Assembly: GCA_024104275.1 (NCBI GenBank)
Contig: JAGGHK010000001.1
Coordinates: 1 to 64,000, forward strand
From: Bifidobacterium sp.
Lineage (GTDB): Bacteria; Actinomycetota; Actinomycetes; Actinomycetales; Bifidobacteriaceae
DNA: 64,000 nucleotides
Direction of reading: 5' to 3'
Below the pieces are notes generated by a model that was given only the letters and a program-made list of their open reading frames with translations, was not told the DNA's origin and ran no database searches. Each line of letters opens with the position of its first letter. The stretch's first letter is position 1. Position numbers and translations under genes: made by a program. Below, piece after piece: positions 17,443 to 28,388 of the stretch.

Positions 17443-18531
17443 ATGGCAGACCAGCAATTCCCGGCGGCCCAAAGCGCGTTGGAGGAGTATCAGGACATCG
17501 AGCGGCAGATGAGCCAGCCCGAGGTCGCCTCCGATCCAAAGGCGATTCGCAAACTGGGCCGTCGCCATGCCCAACTCGGCAGCATTGTCGAGGCCTATCG
17601 CGGTTGGCAGCACGCTCGCGATGATGCCGAGGCCGCCAAGGAAATGGCCGGTGAGGACGCCGACTTCGTGCAGGAAGCCAAGCGGCTCGAGGCGTTGGTG
17701 CCGCCTGCCGAGGAGAAGCTTCGCAGTGCGCTGATTCCGCGCGACCCCGACGACGTGCGCGACACGATCATGGAGATCAAGGCTGGCACCGGTGGGGAAG
17801 AAGCCGCTCTGTTCGCCGGCGATCTGTTGCGTATGTACACCCGTTACGCCGAAAAACGCGGTTGGACCACCACCATCCAAAGCGAGAACTCTACGGAGCT
17901 CGGCGGTGTTAAGGACGTGCAGGTCGCCATCCGTGCCAAGGGCAATCCAGCGCCGGAGGACGGGGTGTGGGCGAGCCTCAAATACGAGGGCGGCGTGCAC
18001 CGAGTGCAGCGTATCCCCGTCACCGAATCGCAGGGGCGCATCCAGACCTCCGCAGCCGGTGTCATTGTCTTTCCCGAGGCCGACGAAGACGACGACGAGA
18101 TTGAAATCGATCCGAAAGACCTCAAAATCGATATCTTCATGAGCTCCGGCCCCGGCGGGCAGTCGGTCAATACCACGTATTCCGCGGTGCGCATGACCCA
18201 TATCCCCACCGGCATCGTGGTGAGCATGCAGGACGAGAAGTCGCAGATTCAGAATCGTGCGGCGGCGTTGCGTGTCTTGAAATCGCGTCTGCTGGCGATG
18301 AAACACGAAAAGGAAGCGGCGGAAGCGGCCGATATGCGTCATTCGCAGGTCCGTTCGCTTGACCGTTCCGAGCGCATCCGCACCTATAATTTCCCGGAAA
18401 ACCGCATCGTCGACCACCGTACGAACTATAAGGCTTATAATCTCGACCAGGTGCTCGACGGTGACCTCCAGGCCGTCATCGACAGCGACATTCAGGCCGA
18501 CGAGGCCGCACGTCTCGCCAAAACGGACTGA
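17443..18531 (+). CDS. prfA: Peptide chain release factor 1
   Basis: The 362-residue product is a class I release factor of normal length that reads UAA and [21 protein letters not shown] opens the core near residue 112; [19 protein letters not shown] near 238-256 carries the GGQ that triggers peptide release. The codon-recognition region [18 protein letters not shown] contains the PVT tripeptide typical of RF1. It leads an operon with prmC, whose product methylates the GGQ glutamine. Confidence 0.97.
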   Translation: MADQQFPAAQSALEEYQDIERQMSQPEVASDPKAIRKLGRRHAQLGSIVEAYRGWQHARDDAEAAKEMAGEDADFVQEAKRLEALVPPAEEKLRSALIPRDPDDVRDTIMEIKAGTGGEEAALFAGDLLRMYTRYAEKRGWTTTIQSENSTELGGVKDVQVAIRAKGNPAPEDGVWASLKYEGGVHRVQRIPVTESQGRIQTSAAGVIVFPEADEDDDEIEIDPKDLKIDIFMSSGPGGQSVNTTYSAVRMTHIPTGIVVSMQDEKSQIQNRAAALRVLKSRLLAMKHEKEAAEAADMRHSQVRSLDRSERIRTYNFPENRIVDHRTNYKAYNLDQVLDGDLQAVIDSDIQADEAARLAKTD

Positions 18532-18560
18532 GAGTAGCCGAGACTAAAGGTAGGCAGGCA

Positions 18561-19637
18561 ATGGCGGAAAACGTGGTTTCTTCGACATCCAAGATGTTGC
18601 AGCGGGCGACGGATTGGCTCAAAGCCGCAGGCATCGAGACACCACGAAACGACGCGAAACTGCTGCTTGCCGAGGCTTTTGGGGTAGTGCCCGGCGATGT
18701 CGAAAAATCGATATTGCTGGATACGCCGTTGCATAGCACTATTAATAGCGACGCGACCGATGGCGTCGACGTCCATCGCATCAATGATGGAGACGATTCC
18801 GAAGATGCCTCACGACAGGGTTCGGGAATGGCAAAGTCAAACGAGTCTGCGACAAATAGCGATAAATCTGCAGGAAATAACGATGCCAAAGCACTCAGTG
18901 ATGCCGATGACGCGGCGATTCGCCGTTTTGCCGTGATGGTCGCCAGACGCAAGCAACGCGAGCCGTTGCAATATATCGTCGGCCATGCCCCGTTCCGTTA
19001 TCTGGATTTGGAAGTCGGACCCGGCGTTTTCATTCCCCGCCCGGAAACCGAAACCGTGGTGCAGGCGGCCATCGATTGGCTGACGCACGAAAACATCAAA
19101 CCAAGCCGCTTGGTTGATCTATGCGCTGGAAGCGGGGCCATCGGATTGTCGCTCGTCACCGAGGTGCCGGGTAGCGAGGTCTGGGCCGTGGAACTTTCCC
19201 CGGAGGCTCTTGAATGGACCAAGCGCAACGAACAGAGGGTGTTCAAAGACCATTCGCTGGCCGGTTACAATTATCATCTTTTCCATGCTGATGCGGCCAA
19301 TGCCATGACGCTTTCGCAATTGGACGGTACCATCGACGCGGTGGTCACCAACCCGCCTTACGTACCGATTGCGGAGATTCCCGAGCAGCCCGAAGTGCGC
19401 GACTATGACCCGAAAACGGCGTTGTACGGCGGTTCCGCAGACGGAACCTATACTCCCGAATGCATTATCCTGCGTGCGGAAAAGCTCTTGCGCAGCGGCG
19501 GGGCGTTGGTGATGGAACATGACATTTCCCAGGCCCAGTTGCTGGCCGACTTCGCCAGAACCCACGGTTTCCGCACGGCGCGCACCGATGATGACCTCAC
19601 CGGTCGTCCCCGTTATCTCTTTGCTATCAAAGAGTGA
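18561..19637 (+). CDS. prmC: Release factor glutamine methyltransferase with an acidic insert
   Basis: The 358-residue enzyme transfers methyl from S-adenosylmethionine to the GGQ glutamine of RF1 and RF2. LVDLCAGSGAIGLSL (near 191) is the SAM site and NPPYVPI (near 263) the catalytic motif. The N-terminal helical domain holds an extra, Asp/Ser/Asn-rich stretch at about 55-112 that most relatives lack; it looks disordered and its codons are more AT-rich than the flanks. The start follows AGGTAGG, and the gene begins 29 bases after prfA, so the modifier and its substrate are made together. Confidence 0.93.
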   Translation: MAENVVSSTSKMLQRATDWLKAAGIETPRNDAKLLLAEAFGVVPGDVEKSILLDTPLHSTINSDATDGVDVHRINDGDDSEDASRQGSGMAKSNESATNSDKSAGNNDAKALSDADDAAIRRFAVMVARRKQREPLQYIVGHAPFRYLDLEVGPGVFIPRPETETVVQAAIDWLTHENIKPSRLVDLCAGSGAIGLSLVTEVPGSEVWAVELSPEALEWTKRNEQRVFKDHSLAGYNYHLFHADAANAMTLSQLDGTIDAVVTNPPYVPIAEIPEQPEVRDYDPKTALYGGSADGTYTPECIILRAEKLLRSGGALVMEHDISQAQLLADFARTHGFRTARTDDDLTGRPRYLFAIKE

Positions 19638-19813
19638 TAAATTTTCAATTGGCTGTATGACAGGAGAAAAGCGATTCTTACTCTTGGTCTCACGCGATGG
19701 GTGAGGTGGAAGCGATAACAGCTTGGATTACTCAATAATAATACAATCGTGACTTGTTGGTGAAGTCGGGGCGCAATGATGCAATTAAGGCATACTTTTG
19801 TGTTGGAGGCAAT

Positions 19814-20476
19814 ATGAGTGACGTGCGTGCGATTGACAACGAATCCTTGGCAATGGCCAAGAGAATTGTCGAGAATGGCGGGCTTGTCGTATTGCCGACA
19901 GATACGGTCTATGGTGTCGCCGCAAGCCCTTTCAGCGCTGAGGCGGTAAACCGCATTTATGAGGCGAAACGTCGCCCGCGCAGCAAGGCGCTGCAGGTGC
20001 TGCTTTCATCGGTGGACGATTTGGACGGGCTTGGATTGTATCTCCCGGTTCCTCTGGATCGGCTTGCCAAGGCTTTTCTGCCCGGCCCGTTTTCACCGAT
20101 TGCCGTGGCCGAAACCGGTTCAAAACTGGTCACATTGCGTGAGGAGATGAACGGCAGCAAAACCCAGGCCGTGCGCGTGCCCGATTCGCAAGCCTGCCTC
20201 AAAACGTTGCGTGCCACGGGGCCTTTGGCCTGTTCGAGCGCGAACCGCAGCGGGGGAGAAAGCCCGCAAACGGTTCAGGAAGCGGTTGCGGCACTTGGCA
20301 ACGATGTTGACCTTTATCTTGACGGAGGGCCTACAGTAAGCCATGTCGCGAGCACGGTGGTCGCCGCGGATTCCAGCGAGCGCGGCGGTATTTCAATCGT
20401 ACGTGAGGGTGTCATCAGCGCAGCGCAGGTTCGTAGCGCGCTCACGGACGTCGAGGGCAGGAGTCTGAACGCGTGA
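19814..20476 (+). CDS. tsaC: L-threonylcarbamoyladenylate synthase (Sua5/YwlC/YrdC family)
   Basis: The 220-residue product makes threonylcarbamoyl-AMP from threonine, bicarbonate and ATP, the first step of the t6A37 tRNA modification. Motifs are LPTDTVYGVAASPF near 27, then KRRPRSKALQVLL near 52, and SSANRSGG near 142. The start MSDVRAI at 19814 follows GGAGG; the ATG at 19754 lacks such a site. About 180 bases separate it from prmC, so it may have its own promoter. Its stop overlaps the start of the next gene by four bases. Confidence 0.92.
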   Translation: MSDVRAIDNESLAMAKRIVENGGLVVLPTDTVYGVAASPFSAEAVNRIYEAKRRPRSKALQVLLSSVDDLDGLGLYLPVPLDRLAKAFLPGPFSPIAVAETGSKLVTLREEMNGSKTQAVRVPDSQACLKTLRATGPLACSSANRSGGESPQTVQEAVAALGNDVDLYLDGGPTVSHVASTVVAADSSERGGISIVREGVISAAQVRSALTDVEGRSLNA

Positions 20477-21621
20477 GAGTCTACCTGTTCATCGCCGCGA
20501 TTGCGGGAGGGGCCACATGGCTGGTCACCCCCCTGATTCGTCATCTTGCCATCGAAATCGGCGCGGTGGGCGAGGTTCGTGCGCGCGACGTACACACGGT
20601 GCCGACCCCGCGCATGGGCGGGCTGGCGATGCTCATAGGCCTTACGGTGGCGATTGTGTTCGCCAGCAAGATGCCTTTCATATCAGGGCTTTTCGTTGGT
20701 TCTTCTCAGGCATGGGTCGTGCTCGCCGGTGCCGTGCTGATCTGTCTGCTCGGGGTGGCCGACGATCTGTGGGATTTGGATTGGATGCTCAAACTGGCCG
20801 GGCAGCTCCTCATTTCCGTCTTCGTGGCATGGGGCGGGGTGCAGATTATCTTTCTGCCGTTCGGCTCGTTGGTGACGGCCTCTCCGAGTATTTCCATGGC
20901 CATCACGGCCTTTCTGATTGTGGCCTCGATCAACGCGGTCAATTTTGTTGACGGACTCGATGGGCTTGCCTCTGGTATCGTCGCCATCGGCGGCATTGCG
21001 TTCGCCGTTTATTCTTATGTGATAGCCCGTTCCACGCCGAGCTACGCTTCGATGGCAACGCTGCTCGACGTCGCGCTTGTCGGTATCTGCGTCGGTTTTC
21101 TGCTGCATAATTGGCACCCGGCAAAGCTGTTTATGGGTGACTCCGGCTCGATGCTTCTGGGCTATATGATCACCTGCGCGTCGATTATCATGACCGGACA
21201 CCTCGATCCGGCTTCCGTGCACACCAGCCTTTATCTGCCGGCGTTCATGCCCATCCTGTTGCCGATTCTGGTGCTCTTCCTGCCGGTGCTCGACATGTGC
21301 CTGGCCATCATCAGGCGCCTGAGCAAAGGCCAGTCGCCGATGCATCCCGACCGCATGCATCTGCATCACCGTATGCTTCGCATCGGCCACAGCGTACAAG
21401 GTGCCGTGCTGATTCTCTGGGGCTGGGCGGCGCTGATCTCCTTCGGCTCGATTATGATTCTCTTCTTCAAATGGCAATATGTGGCCCTCGGCATGATTAT
21501 CGCCGCCGTGATCCTGACGATTTGCACGATGTCCCCGTACCTGATGCGCCGGTGGCTTGAAATACAAAAAGAGGAGGGTCCGGATGTCCGCAACGCGAGA
21601 CATTCCCAGAAGCGCCAGTAA
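20473..21621 (+). CDS. Undecaprenyl-phosphate sugar-1-phosphate transferase (MraY/WecA family)
   Basis: The 382-residue membrane enzyme has about eleven helices and the family motifs: PTPRMGGLAM near 37, ADDLWDLDW near 96 for metal, NFVDGLDGLASG near 157, FMGDSGSMLLG near 217, and HLHHRM near 296. It moves a sugar 1-phosphate (usually GlcNAc-1-P) from a UDP-sugar to undecaprenyl phosphate at the inner membrane face, starting a cell-wall glycopolymer. The HLHHRM loop places it with WecA/TagO rather than MraY. The start is GTG at 20473, overlapping the tsaC stop as GTGA, so translation is coupled. Confidence 0.9.
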   Translation: MRVYLFIAAIAGGATWLVTPLIRHLAIEIGAVGEVRARDVHTVPTPRMGGLAMLIGLTVAIVFASKMPFISGLFVGSSQAWVVLAGAVLICLLGVADDLWDLDWMLKLAGQLLISVFVAWGGVQIIFLPFGSLVTASPSISMAITAFLIVASINAVNFVDGLDGLASGIVAIGGIAFAVYSYVIARSTPSYASMATLLDVALVGICVGFLLHNWHPAKLFMGDSGSMLLGYMITCASIIMTGHLDPASVHTSLYLPAFMPILLPILVLFLPVLDMCLAIIRRLSKGQSPMHPDRMHLHHRMLRIGHSVQGAVLILWGWAALISFGSIMILFFKWQYVALGMIIAAVILTICTMSPYLMRRWLEIQKEEGPDVRNARHSQKRQ

Positions 21622-23220
<1,599 letters not shown>

Positions 23221-23261
23221 TATTTATTATTTTCTCTAGCTCGGGCTCAGCAATTTCTGAC

Positions 23262-23364
23262 TGACGTGCTTGGGGTCTGGGATATACAATGTTCGGGACG
23301 CTCCTTGGCCGCTCGGCCGTGTCTTACGCCCGAACATCGCATATCCCAGGCCCCAAGACTCAAC
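23262..23364 (+). repeat. Large palindromic element A1 (loop type 1)
   Basis: The left arm (about 23268-23296, CTTGGGGTCTGGGATAT start) pairs with the right arm (about 23328-23357) over some 29 positions; the mismatches are two A-C pairs in the core and one G-T. The core is ATATACAATG on the left and CATCGCATAT on the right. The loop contains GGCCGCTCGGCC. The ends are TGACGTG and CTCAAC. Confidence 0.85.
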
Positions 23365-23402
23365 CAAAATCATCGCTTACAAATGAGATTGGGATTTTAA
23401 TC

Positions 23403-23560
23403 GTTGAGTGGTGGGGTGGGGATATGCGATGTCAGACCGTAAAGACTTGGCCTGCAAAATCTTGAAGATTTTGCCTTCGCGCTCGATACTTCGCTCTCAC
23501 TTCGCCTACAGAAAGCCCACTGGGCTTTTTGCTTAACGGCTCAGCCCGGAGCGTGTCAAA
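23403..23560 (-). repeat. Palindromic element A2, long-loop form lacking one arm
   Basis: It begins GTTGAGTGG with the core ATATGCGATG, then has GACTTGGCC and a loop enlarged by about 115 bases. It ends at GGAGCGTGTCA with no partner arm. The reverse complement of element B2 (47173-47305) matches it over most of its length, apart from a 20-base insertion (near 23455-23474). Confidence 0.8.
23512..23530 (+). terminator. Terminator-like hairpin inside element A2
   Basis: AAAGCCCA and TGGGCTTT form a tight stem followed by a T run. In this orientation it can end guaB transcription. Confidence 0.7.
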
Positions 23561-23591
23561 CCTTATCGAACATTACCTTCACAATAGATAC

Positions 23592-23693
23592 GTTGAGTGG
23601 CGGGGTCGGGGTATGCAATGCTAGACCGCAAAGACTTGGCCTGAGCGGCCCGGAGCGTGTCGAGCGTTGCATACCCCGACCCCGCCACGTCAG
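23592..23693 (-). repeat. Large palindromic element A3 (loop type 1, inverse orientation)
   Basis: Arms 23597-23626 and 23659-23688 are nearly fully complementary over 30 bases. The element runs from GTTGAG to ACGTCAG, opposite to A1. The loop holds GACTTGGCC, then GCGGCCCGGAGCGTG. Confidence 0.9.
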
Positions 23694-23778
23694 TCAGCTG
23701 GTCAGCTGATTAGATATCCAGTCACGCATGTGAGATAGTGTGTAGAGTTCTGTTAGTGGCAGTGAAAGGGTCAATATT

Positions 23779-24429
23779 ATGGTGAATGCTCAGGATGACG
23801 AAACGTATTCGGCGGAGGATTCCCGCCTGATTTGGATCGACTGCGAGATGACCGGCCTCGATATCTTTGGCGGCGACGAGCTCGTGGAGGTCTCCGTGGT
23901 GCCGACCGACTTCAACTTGAAGGTGCTCGATGAGGGTGTGGATTATGTCATCAAGCCTTCGCAGAAGGCCGTCGATCACATGGGCGACTTCGTGCGCGCG
24001 ATGCACACCCGTTCCGGCCTGATCAACGAGTGGGAGACCGGCCTGAGCCTGGCTGATGCCGAAAAGAAGGTCACCGAGTACGTCGCCCGATTCACGCCCG
24101 ACGGGGTCAAGCCGTTGCTCGCCGGCAACACCATCGGCAGCGACAAGAAGTTCCTTGACCACTATATGCCGAACTTCATGAGCCACCTGCACTATCGCAG
24201 CATCGACGTGAGCACCATCAAGGAGCTGGCACGTCGCTGGTATCCGTCGGTCTATATGAACCGTCCGCCCAAGAATGGCGGCCACCGTGCGCTCGCCGAC
24301 ATCATTGAGTCGCTTGACGAGCTGCGCTACTACCGCGAGGCCTTCATGGCTCCTACTCCCGGCCCGGACGACGCCCAATCCAAGAAGATCGAAGCCGACA
24401 TCGAGGCGACGAGTCTGCTCAACAAGTAG
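23779..24429 (+). CDS. orn: Oligoribonuclease
   Basis: The 216-residue 3'-5' exonuclease degrades di- to pentanucleotides, the final step of RNA turnover and of cyclic-di-GMP breakdown. It is a DEDDh nuclease: [10 protein letters not shown] near 19 supplies D and [18 protein letters not shown] near 115 the second D, and [13 protein letters not shown] near 170 the histidine and last aspartate. The length is slightly above the E. coli enzyme owing to the N- and C-terminal tails. It stands alone between repeat regions. Confidence 0.95.
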   Translation: MVNAQDDETYSAEDSRLIWIDCEMTGLDIFGGDELVEVSVVPTDFNLKVLDEGVDYVIKPSQKAVDHMGDFVRAMHTRSGLINEWETGLSLADAEKKVTEYVARFTPDGVKPLLAGNTIGSDKKFLDHYMPNFMSHLHYRSIDVSTIKELARRWYPSVYMNRPPKNGGHRALADIIESLDELRYYREAFMAPTPGPDDAQSKKIEADIEATSLLNK

Positions 24430-24443
24430 GTTGCGGCACAAAA

Positions 24444-24645
24444 GGTGCTTTTCTCTGCAGTCAGCTGGTAACCAGTGGTGAAAAGCACCATTTCAGCCCA
24501 CTTTTGGTGCTTTTCCCACAGATAGGGCGCCAGACTGAGGTGAAAAGCACCTTTTCGAGGCGATTTTGGTGCTTTTCTCACAGCCAGGGCATCAGATTAA
24601 GGTGAAAAGCACCTTTTGGGATTGATTTTGGTGCTTTTCCACTGG
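24444..24645. repeat. 62-bp tandem repeat with palindromic core, about 3.3 copies
   Basis: GGTGCTTTTC begins at 24444, 24506, 24568 and 24630, and GGTGAAAAGCACC at 24477, 24539 and 24601, so the period is exactly 62 bases. The two motifs are complementary, so each unit can fold as a hairpin and neighbouring units can pair in alternative ways. The intervening bases vary between copies. Confidence 0.92.
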
Positions 24646-24695
24646 CACAGGGTAGCAGGTTAACTAGGTCCCAGCGAAAGCAAAGGAGAGATGGC

Positions 24696-26108
24696 ATGAA
24701 GCAGGCGGAGGCACTGACGATTCTTGACGCGGGGGCGAACGCGTTCATCACCGGTGCTCCAGGTGCCGGCAAGACTTACGTGTTGAACGAATTCATCCGC
24801 GCCGCCCGTGCTCGTGGCGCTTCTGTTGCCGTCACTGCTTCTACGGGAATCGCGGCCACACATATCAACGGCCAAACCATCCATTCCTGGAGCGGCATCG
24901 GCATTTCTCAGGTCATGACCCCAGCGTTGTTGAAGCGGATTCGTTCGCGCCGCAAGCGCAAGATCGAAGCCGCCGATATCCTCGTCATCGACGAGGTCTC
25001 GATGTTGCCTGCGTGGCTCTTCGACATGGTGGACGATGTTTGCCGTGCGTTGCGACACAGTCCCGAGTCGTTCGGCGGGCTGCAGGTCGTGCTTTCCGGT
25101 GATTTCTTCCAGCTTCCGCCGGTTAAGAAATCATTCCGTCGTGATGACATGGCTCCGAGTCCGGAGTTTTTGATGTCACGCCAGCACTATGTAGATGCCG
25201 GCAAGGACGCCGACGGCTTCGTCACCGAATCGCTGGTTTGGGACGAGCTCAATCCCGTGGTCTGCTATCTGACCGAACAGCATCGTCAGGACGACGGCCA
25301 GCTGCTGACCGTGCTTACTGATATTCGCGAAGGCAGTGTCACACAGGAAGACCATGACGTGCTCGCCGATCGCCTTGGCAAGGCTCCGGCACCCGGGGAG
25401 GTGGCCGTCCATCTGTTCCCGGTCAACAAGCAGGCCGACACGCTGAACGACCTGCGACTTTCGCAGATTCACGATGAAACGCACGATTATGTCGCTGAAT
25501 CGGCGGGTCCGGCGGACTTGGTCAAACGGCTTAAGAAGAACATGCTCGCCCCTGAGAAGCTGGAGCTTAAAACCGGTGCAGCGGTGATGGCGTTGCGCAA
25601 CGATGCCGATCACCAGTATGTCAACGGGTCCATCGGCAAGGTGGAAGGCTTCGTCTCCGAGGCCAAGGGTGGCTGGCCGATCGTGGCATTCGAAAACGGC
25701 AACACGGTGACCATGAAGCTGGCTTCGTGGGACATGATGGACGGCGAGGCCGTGCTGGCCAGCGTCAAACAGGTGCCGTTGCGTTGCGCATGGGCCATCA
25801 CCATCCACAAGTCACAGGGCATGACACTCGACCGTGCCGTGATGAACCTGCGCCGCACCTTCGCGCCCGGCATGGGTTATGTGGCGCTTTCCCGTGTGGA
25901 GAATCTGGACGGCCTTTACTTGGACGATATCAGCGAACGTGCGTTCATGGTCTCGCCAGACGCCGTCCTACTCGACGGCCAGTTGCGTGACAATTCCAAA
26001 GCCGCTTGCACCCGCCTCGAGTCTGAAGGAAGCGATGCCTTTACCAAGCAGGCTTCCGGCCAACTCGCCGGCGACACCGACGAATTCGCCCAGGACGAGC
26101 TGTTCTAA
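24696..26108 (+). CDS. PIF1-like DNA helicase
   Basis: The 470-residue ATPase has the ordered motifs of PIF1/RecD-type superfamily 1 helicases: GAPGAGKT (Walker A, near 21), TASTGIAATHINGQTIHSW near 47, VIDEVSM near 95, SGDFFQLPPV near 131, EQHRQ near 190, TIHKSQGMTLDR near 369 and YVALSRVENLDGLYL near 392. These enzymes unwind 5'-3' and clear G-quadruplexes and other blocks. AAAGGAG precedes the ATG. The gene directly follows the 62-bp palindromic repeats. No phage or plasmid genes flank it, so it looks chromosomal. Confidence 0.9.
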   Translation: MKQAEALTILDAGANAFITGAPGAGKTYVLNEFIRAARARGASVAVTASTGIAATHINGQTIHSWSGIGISQVMTPALLKRIRSRRKRKIEAADILVIDEVSMLPAWLFDMVDDVCRALRHSPESFGGLQVVLSGDFFQLPPVKKSFRRDDMAPSPEFLMSRQHYVDAGKDADGFVTESLVWDELNPVVCYLTEQHRQDDGQLLTVLTDIREGSVTQEDHDVLADRLGKAPAPGEVAVHLFPVNKQADTLNDLRLSQIHDETHDYVAESAGPADLVKRLKKNMLAPEKLELKTGAAVMALRNDADHQYVNGSIGKVEGFVSEAKGGWPIVAFENGNTVTMKLASWDMMDGEAVLASVKQVPLRCAWAITIHKSQGMTLDRAVMNLRRTFAPGMGYVALSRVENLDGLYLDDISERAFMVSPDAVLLDGQLRDNSKAACTRLESEGSDAFTKQASGQLAGDTDEFAQDELF

Positions 26109-26271
26109 TCTGCTTTGATTCATTGATGCTGATATCGGAGAATTAATATCGGTCTCAAAAATTTTTTTGATTTGAGCATAACCGTAAGTCACTGTATGCT
26201 AAGGAATAAAGGAGATTCGACGACTTCCCAGAATCCTGCCAATGTCGGCTCGCGCGAATAATTTAGGAACC

Positions 26272-28104
26272 ATGACAAAAGCACTTCGTATGTCCACTCT
26301 GTTCCTGCGCACGCTGCGCGAGGACCCCGCCGACGCTGACGTCGATTCGGCGCGCCTGCTTCAGCGAGCCGGCTATATCCGCAAGGCCGCTCCCGGCATC
26401 TGGACCTGGCTGCCGCTGGGACTGAACGTCCTCAACAAGATCGAGGCTGTCGTCCGCGAGGAGATGAACGGCATCGGCGGCCAGGAAGTCCATTTCCCGG
26501 CGCTGCTGCCCAAGGAACCGTATGAGGCGACGCATCGCTGGGAGGAGTACGGCGAGAACATCTTCCGTTTGAAGGATCGTCACGAGGCCGATTATCTGCT
26601 GGCTCCGACCCACGAGGAAATGTTCACCTTGCTCGTCAAGGACATGTATTCCTCGTATAAGGACCTGCCCGTCACGCTCTACCAGATTCAGACCAAGTAC
26701 CGCGACGAGTTCCGTCCGCGTGCCGGCCTGGTGCGCGGCCGCGAGTTCATCATGGAGGACGGCTATTCCTTCACCATCGATGAAGATGGATTGAAGAAGG
26801 CCTATGTCGAGGAGCGCGACGCCTACGAGCGCATCTTCAAACGCCTCGACCTGGGCTACATCATGGTGCACGCCGTTTCCGGCCCGATGGGGGGGTTCGA
26901 ATCGCAGGAGTTCCTGTCGCCGATGGCCATTGGCGAGGATACGTTCGCCAAGGCTCCCAGCGGCAAGGCGTGGAACGTTGAGGCGCTGACCACACCCGAA
27001 GTTCCGGCAGTTGATTGTTCGAAGATTCCGGCGATGAGCCTGCGTGATCTGCCGAACGCCAAGACAATCGATGAGATGGTCAGCCAGTGCAACGCGCTCT
27101 ATCCGCGTGAAGACGGCCGCAAGTGGGCGCAGACCGATATGCTCAAGAATGTCGTCATCGCGGTGAAGCATCCTGGCGAACCTGATGACGAGATTGAGGA
27201 ACATCGCAAGCCATGGCGCGAGGTCGTCGTCGTGGCACTGCCCGGCGATCGTCAGATCGACATGAAGCGTCTTGAAGCGCAGTTCGCGCCCGCCGAGATC
27301 GAAGAGGCCAACGAGGCTGATCTGAAGGCTCATCCCGAACTGGTCAAGGGCTATATCGGCCCCAAGGTTCTTGGTCCGCAGGTTCGCGTCGAGGGTTCCG
27401 CGATTAAGGATCCGGTGCGCTACTTGGTCGACGCGCATATTGCCGAGGGTTCCGCTTGGGTCACCGGCGGCGACAAGGACGGCGTTGATGCCTTCGACAT
27501 GGTCTATGGCCGTGATTTCAAGGCCGACGGCACCGTCGAGGCCACTGAAGTGCGAGATGGCGACATGAGCCCGGACGGCTCCGGCCCGCTGAGCTTCGAG
27601 CGCGGCGTGGAAATCGGCCAGGTCTTCCAGCTCGGACTCAAATATTCCGAGGCGCTGGGTCTCAAGGTCTTGAACCAGAACGGCAAGGCCGTTCCGGTGT
27701 GGATGGGCAGCTATGGCATCGGCGTCTCGCGCGTCATGGCCTGCATCGCCGAAACCCATTACGACGAGAAGGGCCTGGCATGGCCGGTCAACATCGCGCC
27801 CGCCGCGGTGCATGTGGTTGCGACAGGCAAGAAGGACGAGGCGTTCGACGGGGCAGAAAAGTTGGTCGCCGAACTCGAGGCCAAGGGCCTTGAGGTTATC
27901 TACGACGACCGCAAGAAGGTCTCTCCGGGCGTCAAGTTCAAGGACGCCGAGCTGCTCGGCGTGCCGCTGGTCGTAGTGGTCGGCCGTGATTACCTCAATG
28001 ATGGAACCATCGAGGTGCGTGACCGCAACGGCGAGAACGCGGTGAAGGTTCCGGCAGACAAAGCCGCTGAAACGTTGGCGCAACGTTACGCCGCAATGCT
28101 CTAA
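26272..28104 (+). CDS. proS: Prolyl-tRNA synthetase
   Basis: The 610-residue class II synthetase charges tRNA-Pro. It begins [19 protein letters not shown], has motif 2 around [19 protein letters not shown] near 143, an editing insertion domain at about 225-410, motif 3 in [13 protein letters not shown] near 480, and an anticodon-binding C-terminus. The bacterial form with the insert is complete. The ATG at 26272 follows TAGGA; a longer start at 26242 is possible but less likely. A strong terminator follows. Confidence 0.96.
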   Translation: MTKALRMSTLFLRTLREDPADADVDSARLLQRAGYIRKAAPGIWTWLPLGLNVLNKIEAVVREEMNGIGGQEVHFPALLPKEPYEATHRWEEYGENIFRLKDRHEADYLLAPTHEEMFTLLVKDMYSSYKDLPVTLYQIQTKYRDEFRPRAGLVRGREFIMEDGYSFTIDEDGLKKAYVEERDAYERIFKRLDLGYIMVHAVSGPMGGFESQEFLSPMAIGEDTFAKAPSGKAWNVEALTTPEVPAVDCSKIPAMSLRDLPNAKTIDEMVSQCNALYPREDGRKWAQTDMLKNVVIAVKHPGEPDDEIEEHRKPWREVVVVALPGDRQIDMKRLEAQFAPAEIEEANEADLKAHPELVKGYIGPKVLGPQVRVEGSAIKDPVRYLVDAHIAEGSAWVTGGDKDGVDAFDMVYGRDFKADGTVEATEVRDGDMSPDGSGPLSFERGVEIGQVFQLGLKYSEALGLKVLNQNGKAVPVWMGSYGIGVSRVMACIAETHYDEKGLAWPVNIAPAAVHVVATGKKDEAFDGAEKLVAELEAKGLEVIYDDRKKVSPGVKFKDAELLGVPLVVVVGRDYLNDGTIEVRDRNGENAVKVPADKAAETLAQRYAAML

Positions 28105-28129
28105 ATCGCTATAACCTTACGAAAATTAC

Positions 28130-28165
28130 TGTGGTCGTCTTCTACTGTGGAGACGACCACATTTT
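28130..28165 (+). terminator. Terminator of proS
   Basis: An 11-bp perfect stem (TGTGGTCGTCT, 28130-28140, with 28151-28161) is followed by TTTT. Confidence 0.88.
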
Positions 28166-28388
28166 CGTTTACGGTGATGTCGAAGTCCAATAATCGGAAA
28201 ACAGTACAAAAAATGTCTTTTTCCTTATCCGAATGGTGATTCAAATGTGATATTGGCGACATTTTCGGTAAAATTGAAAGTGTAAATGTTCGGAACGTCA
28301 TCGCAGAACTGATGCCGTTCCGGCGTATGCAAGTCTCTGCGAGTCCGTGACATGGCAACCGCAGCGACGATAACGAAAGAAGAAATCA

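Noticed and set aside
24444..24645. CRISPR array
   Set aside because: The 62-base unit repeats as a whole, the intervening bases are related between copies rather than unique spacers, and no cas genes are near.
26263..28083. A 606-codon minus-strand frame
   Set aside because: It is the antisense of proS; its sequence has no family features and comes from the high third-position GC of the sense gene.
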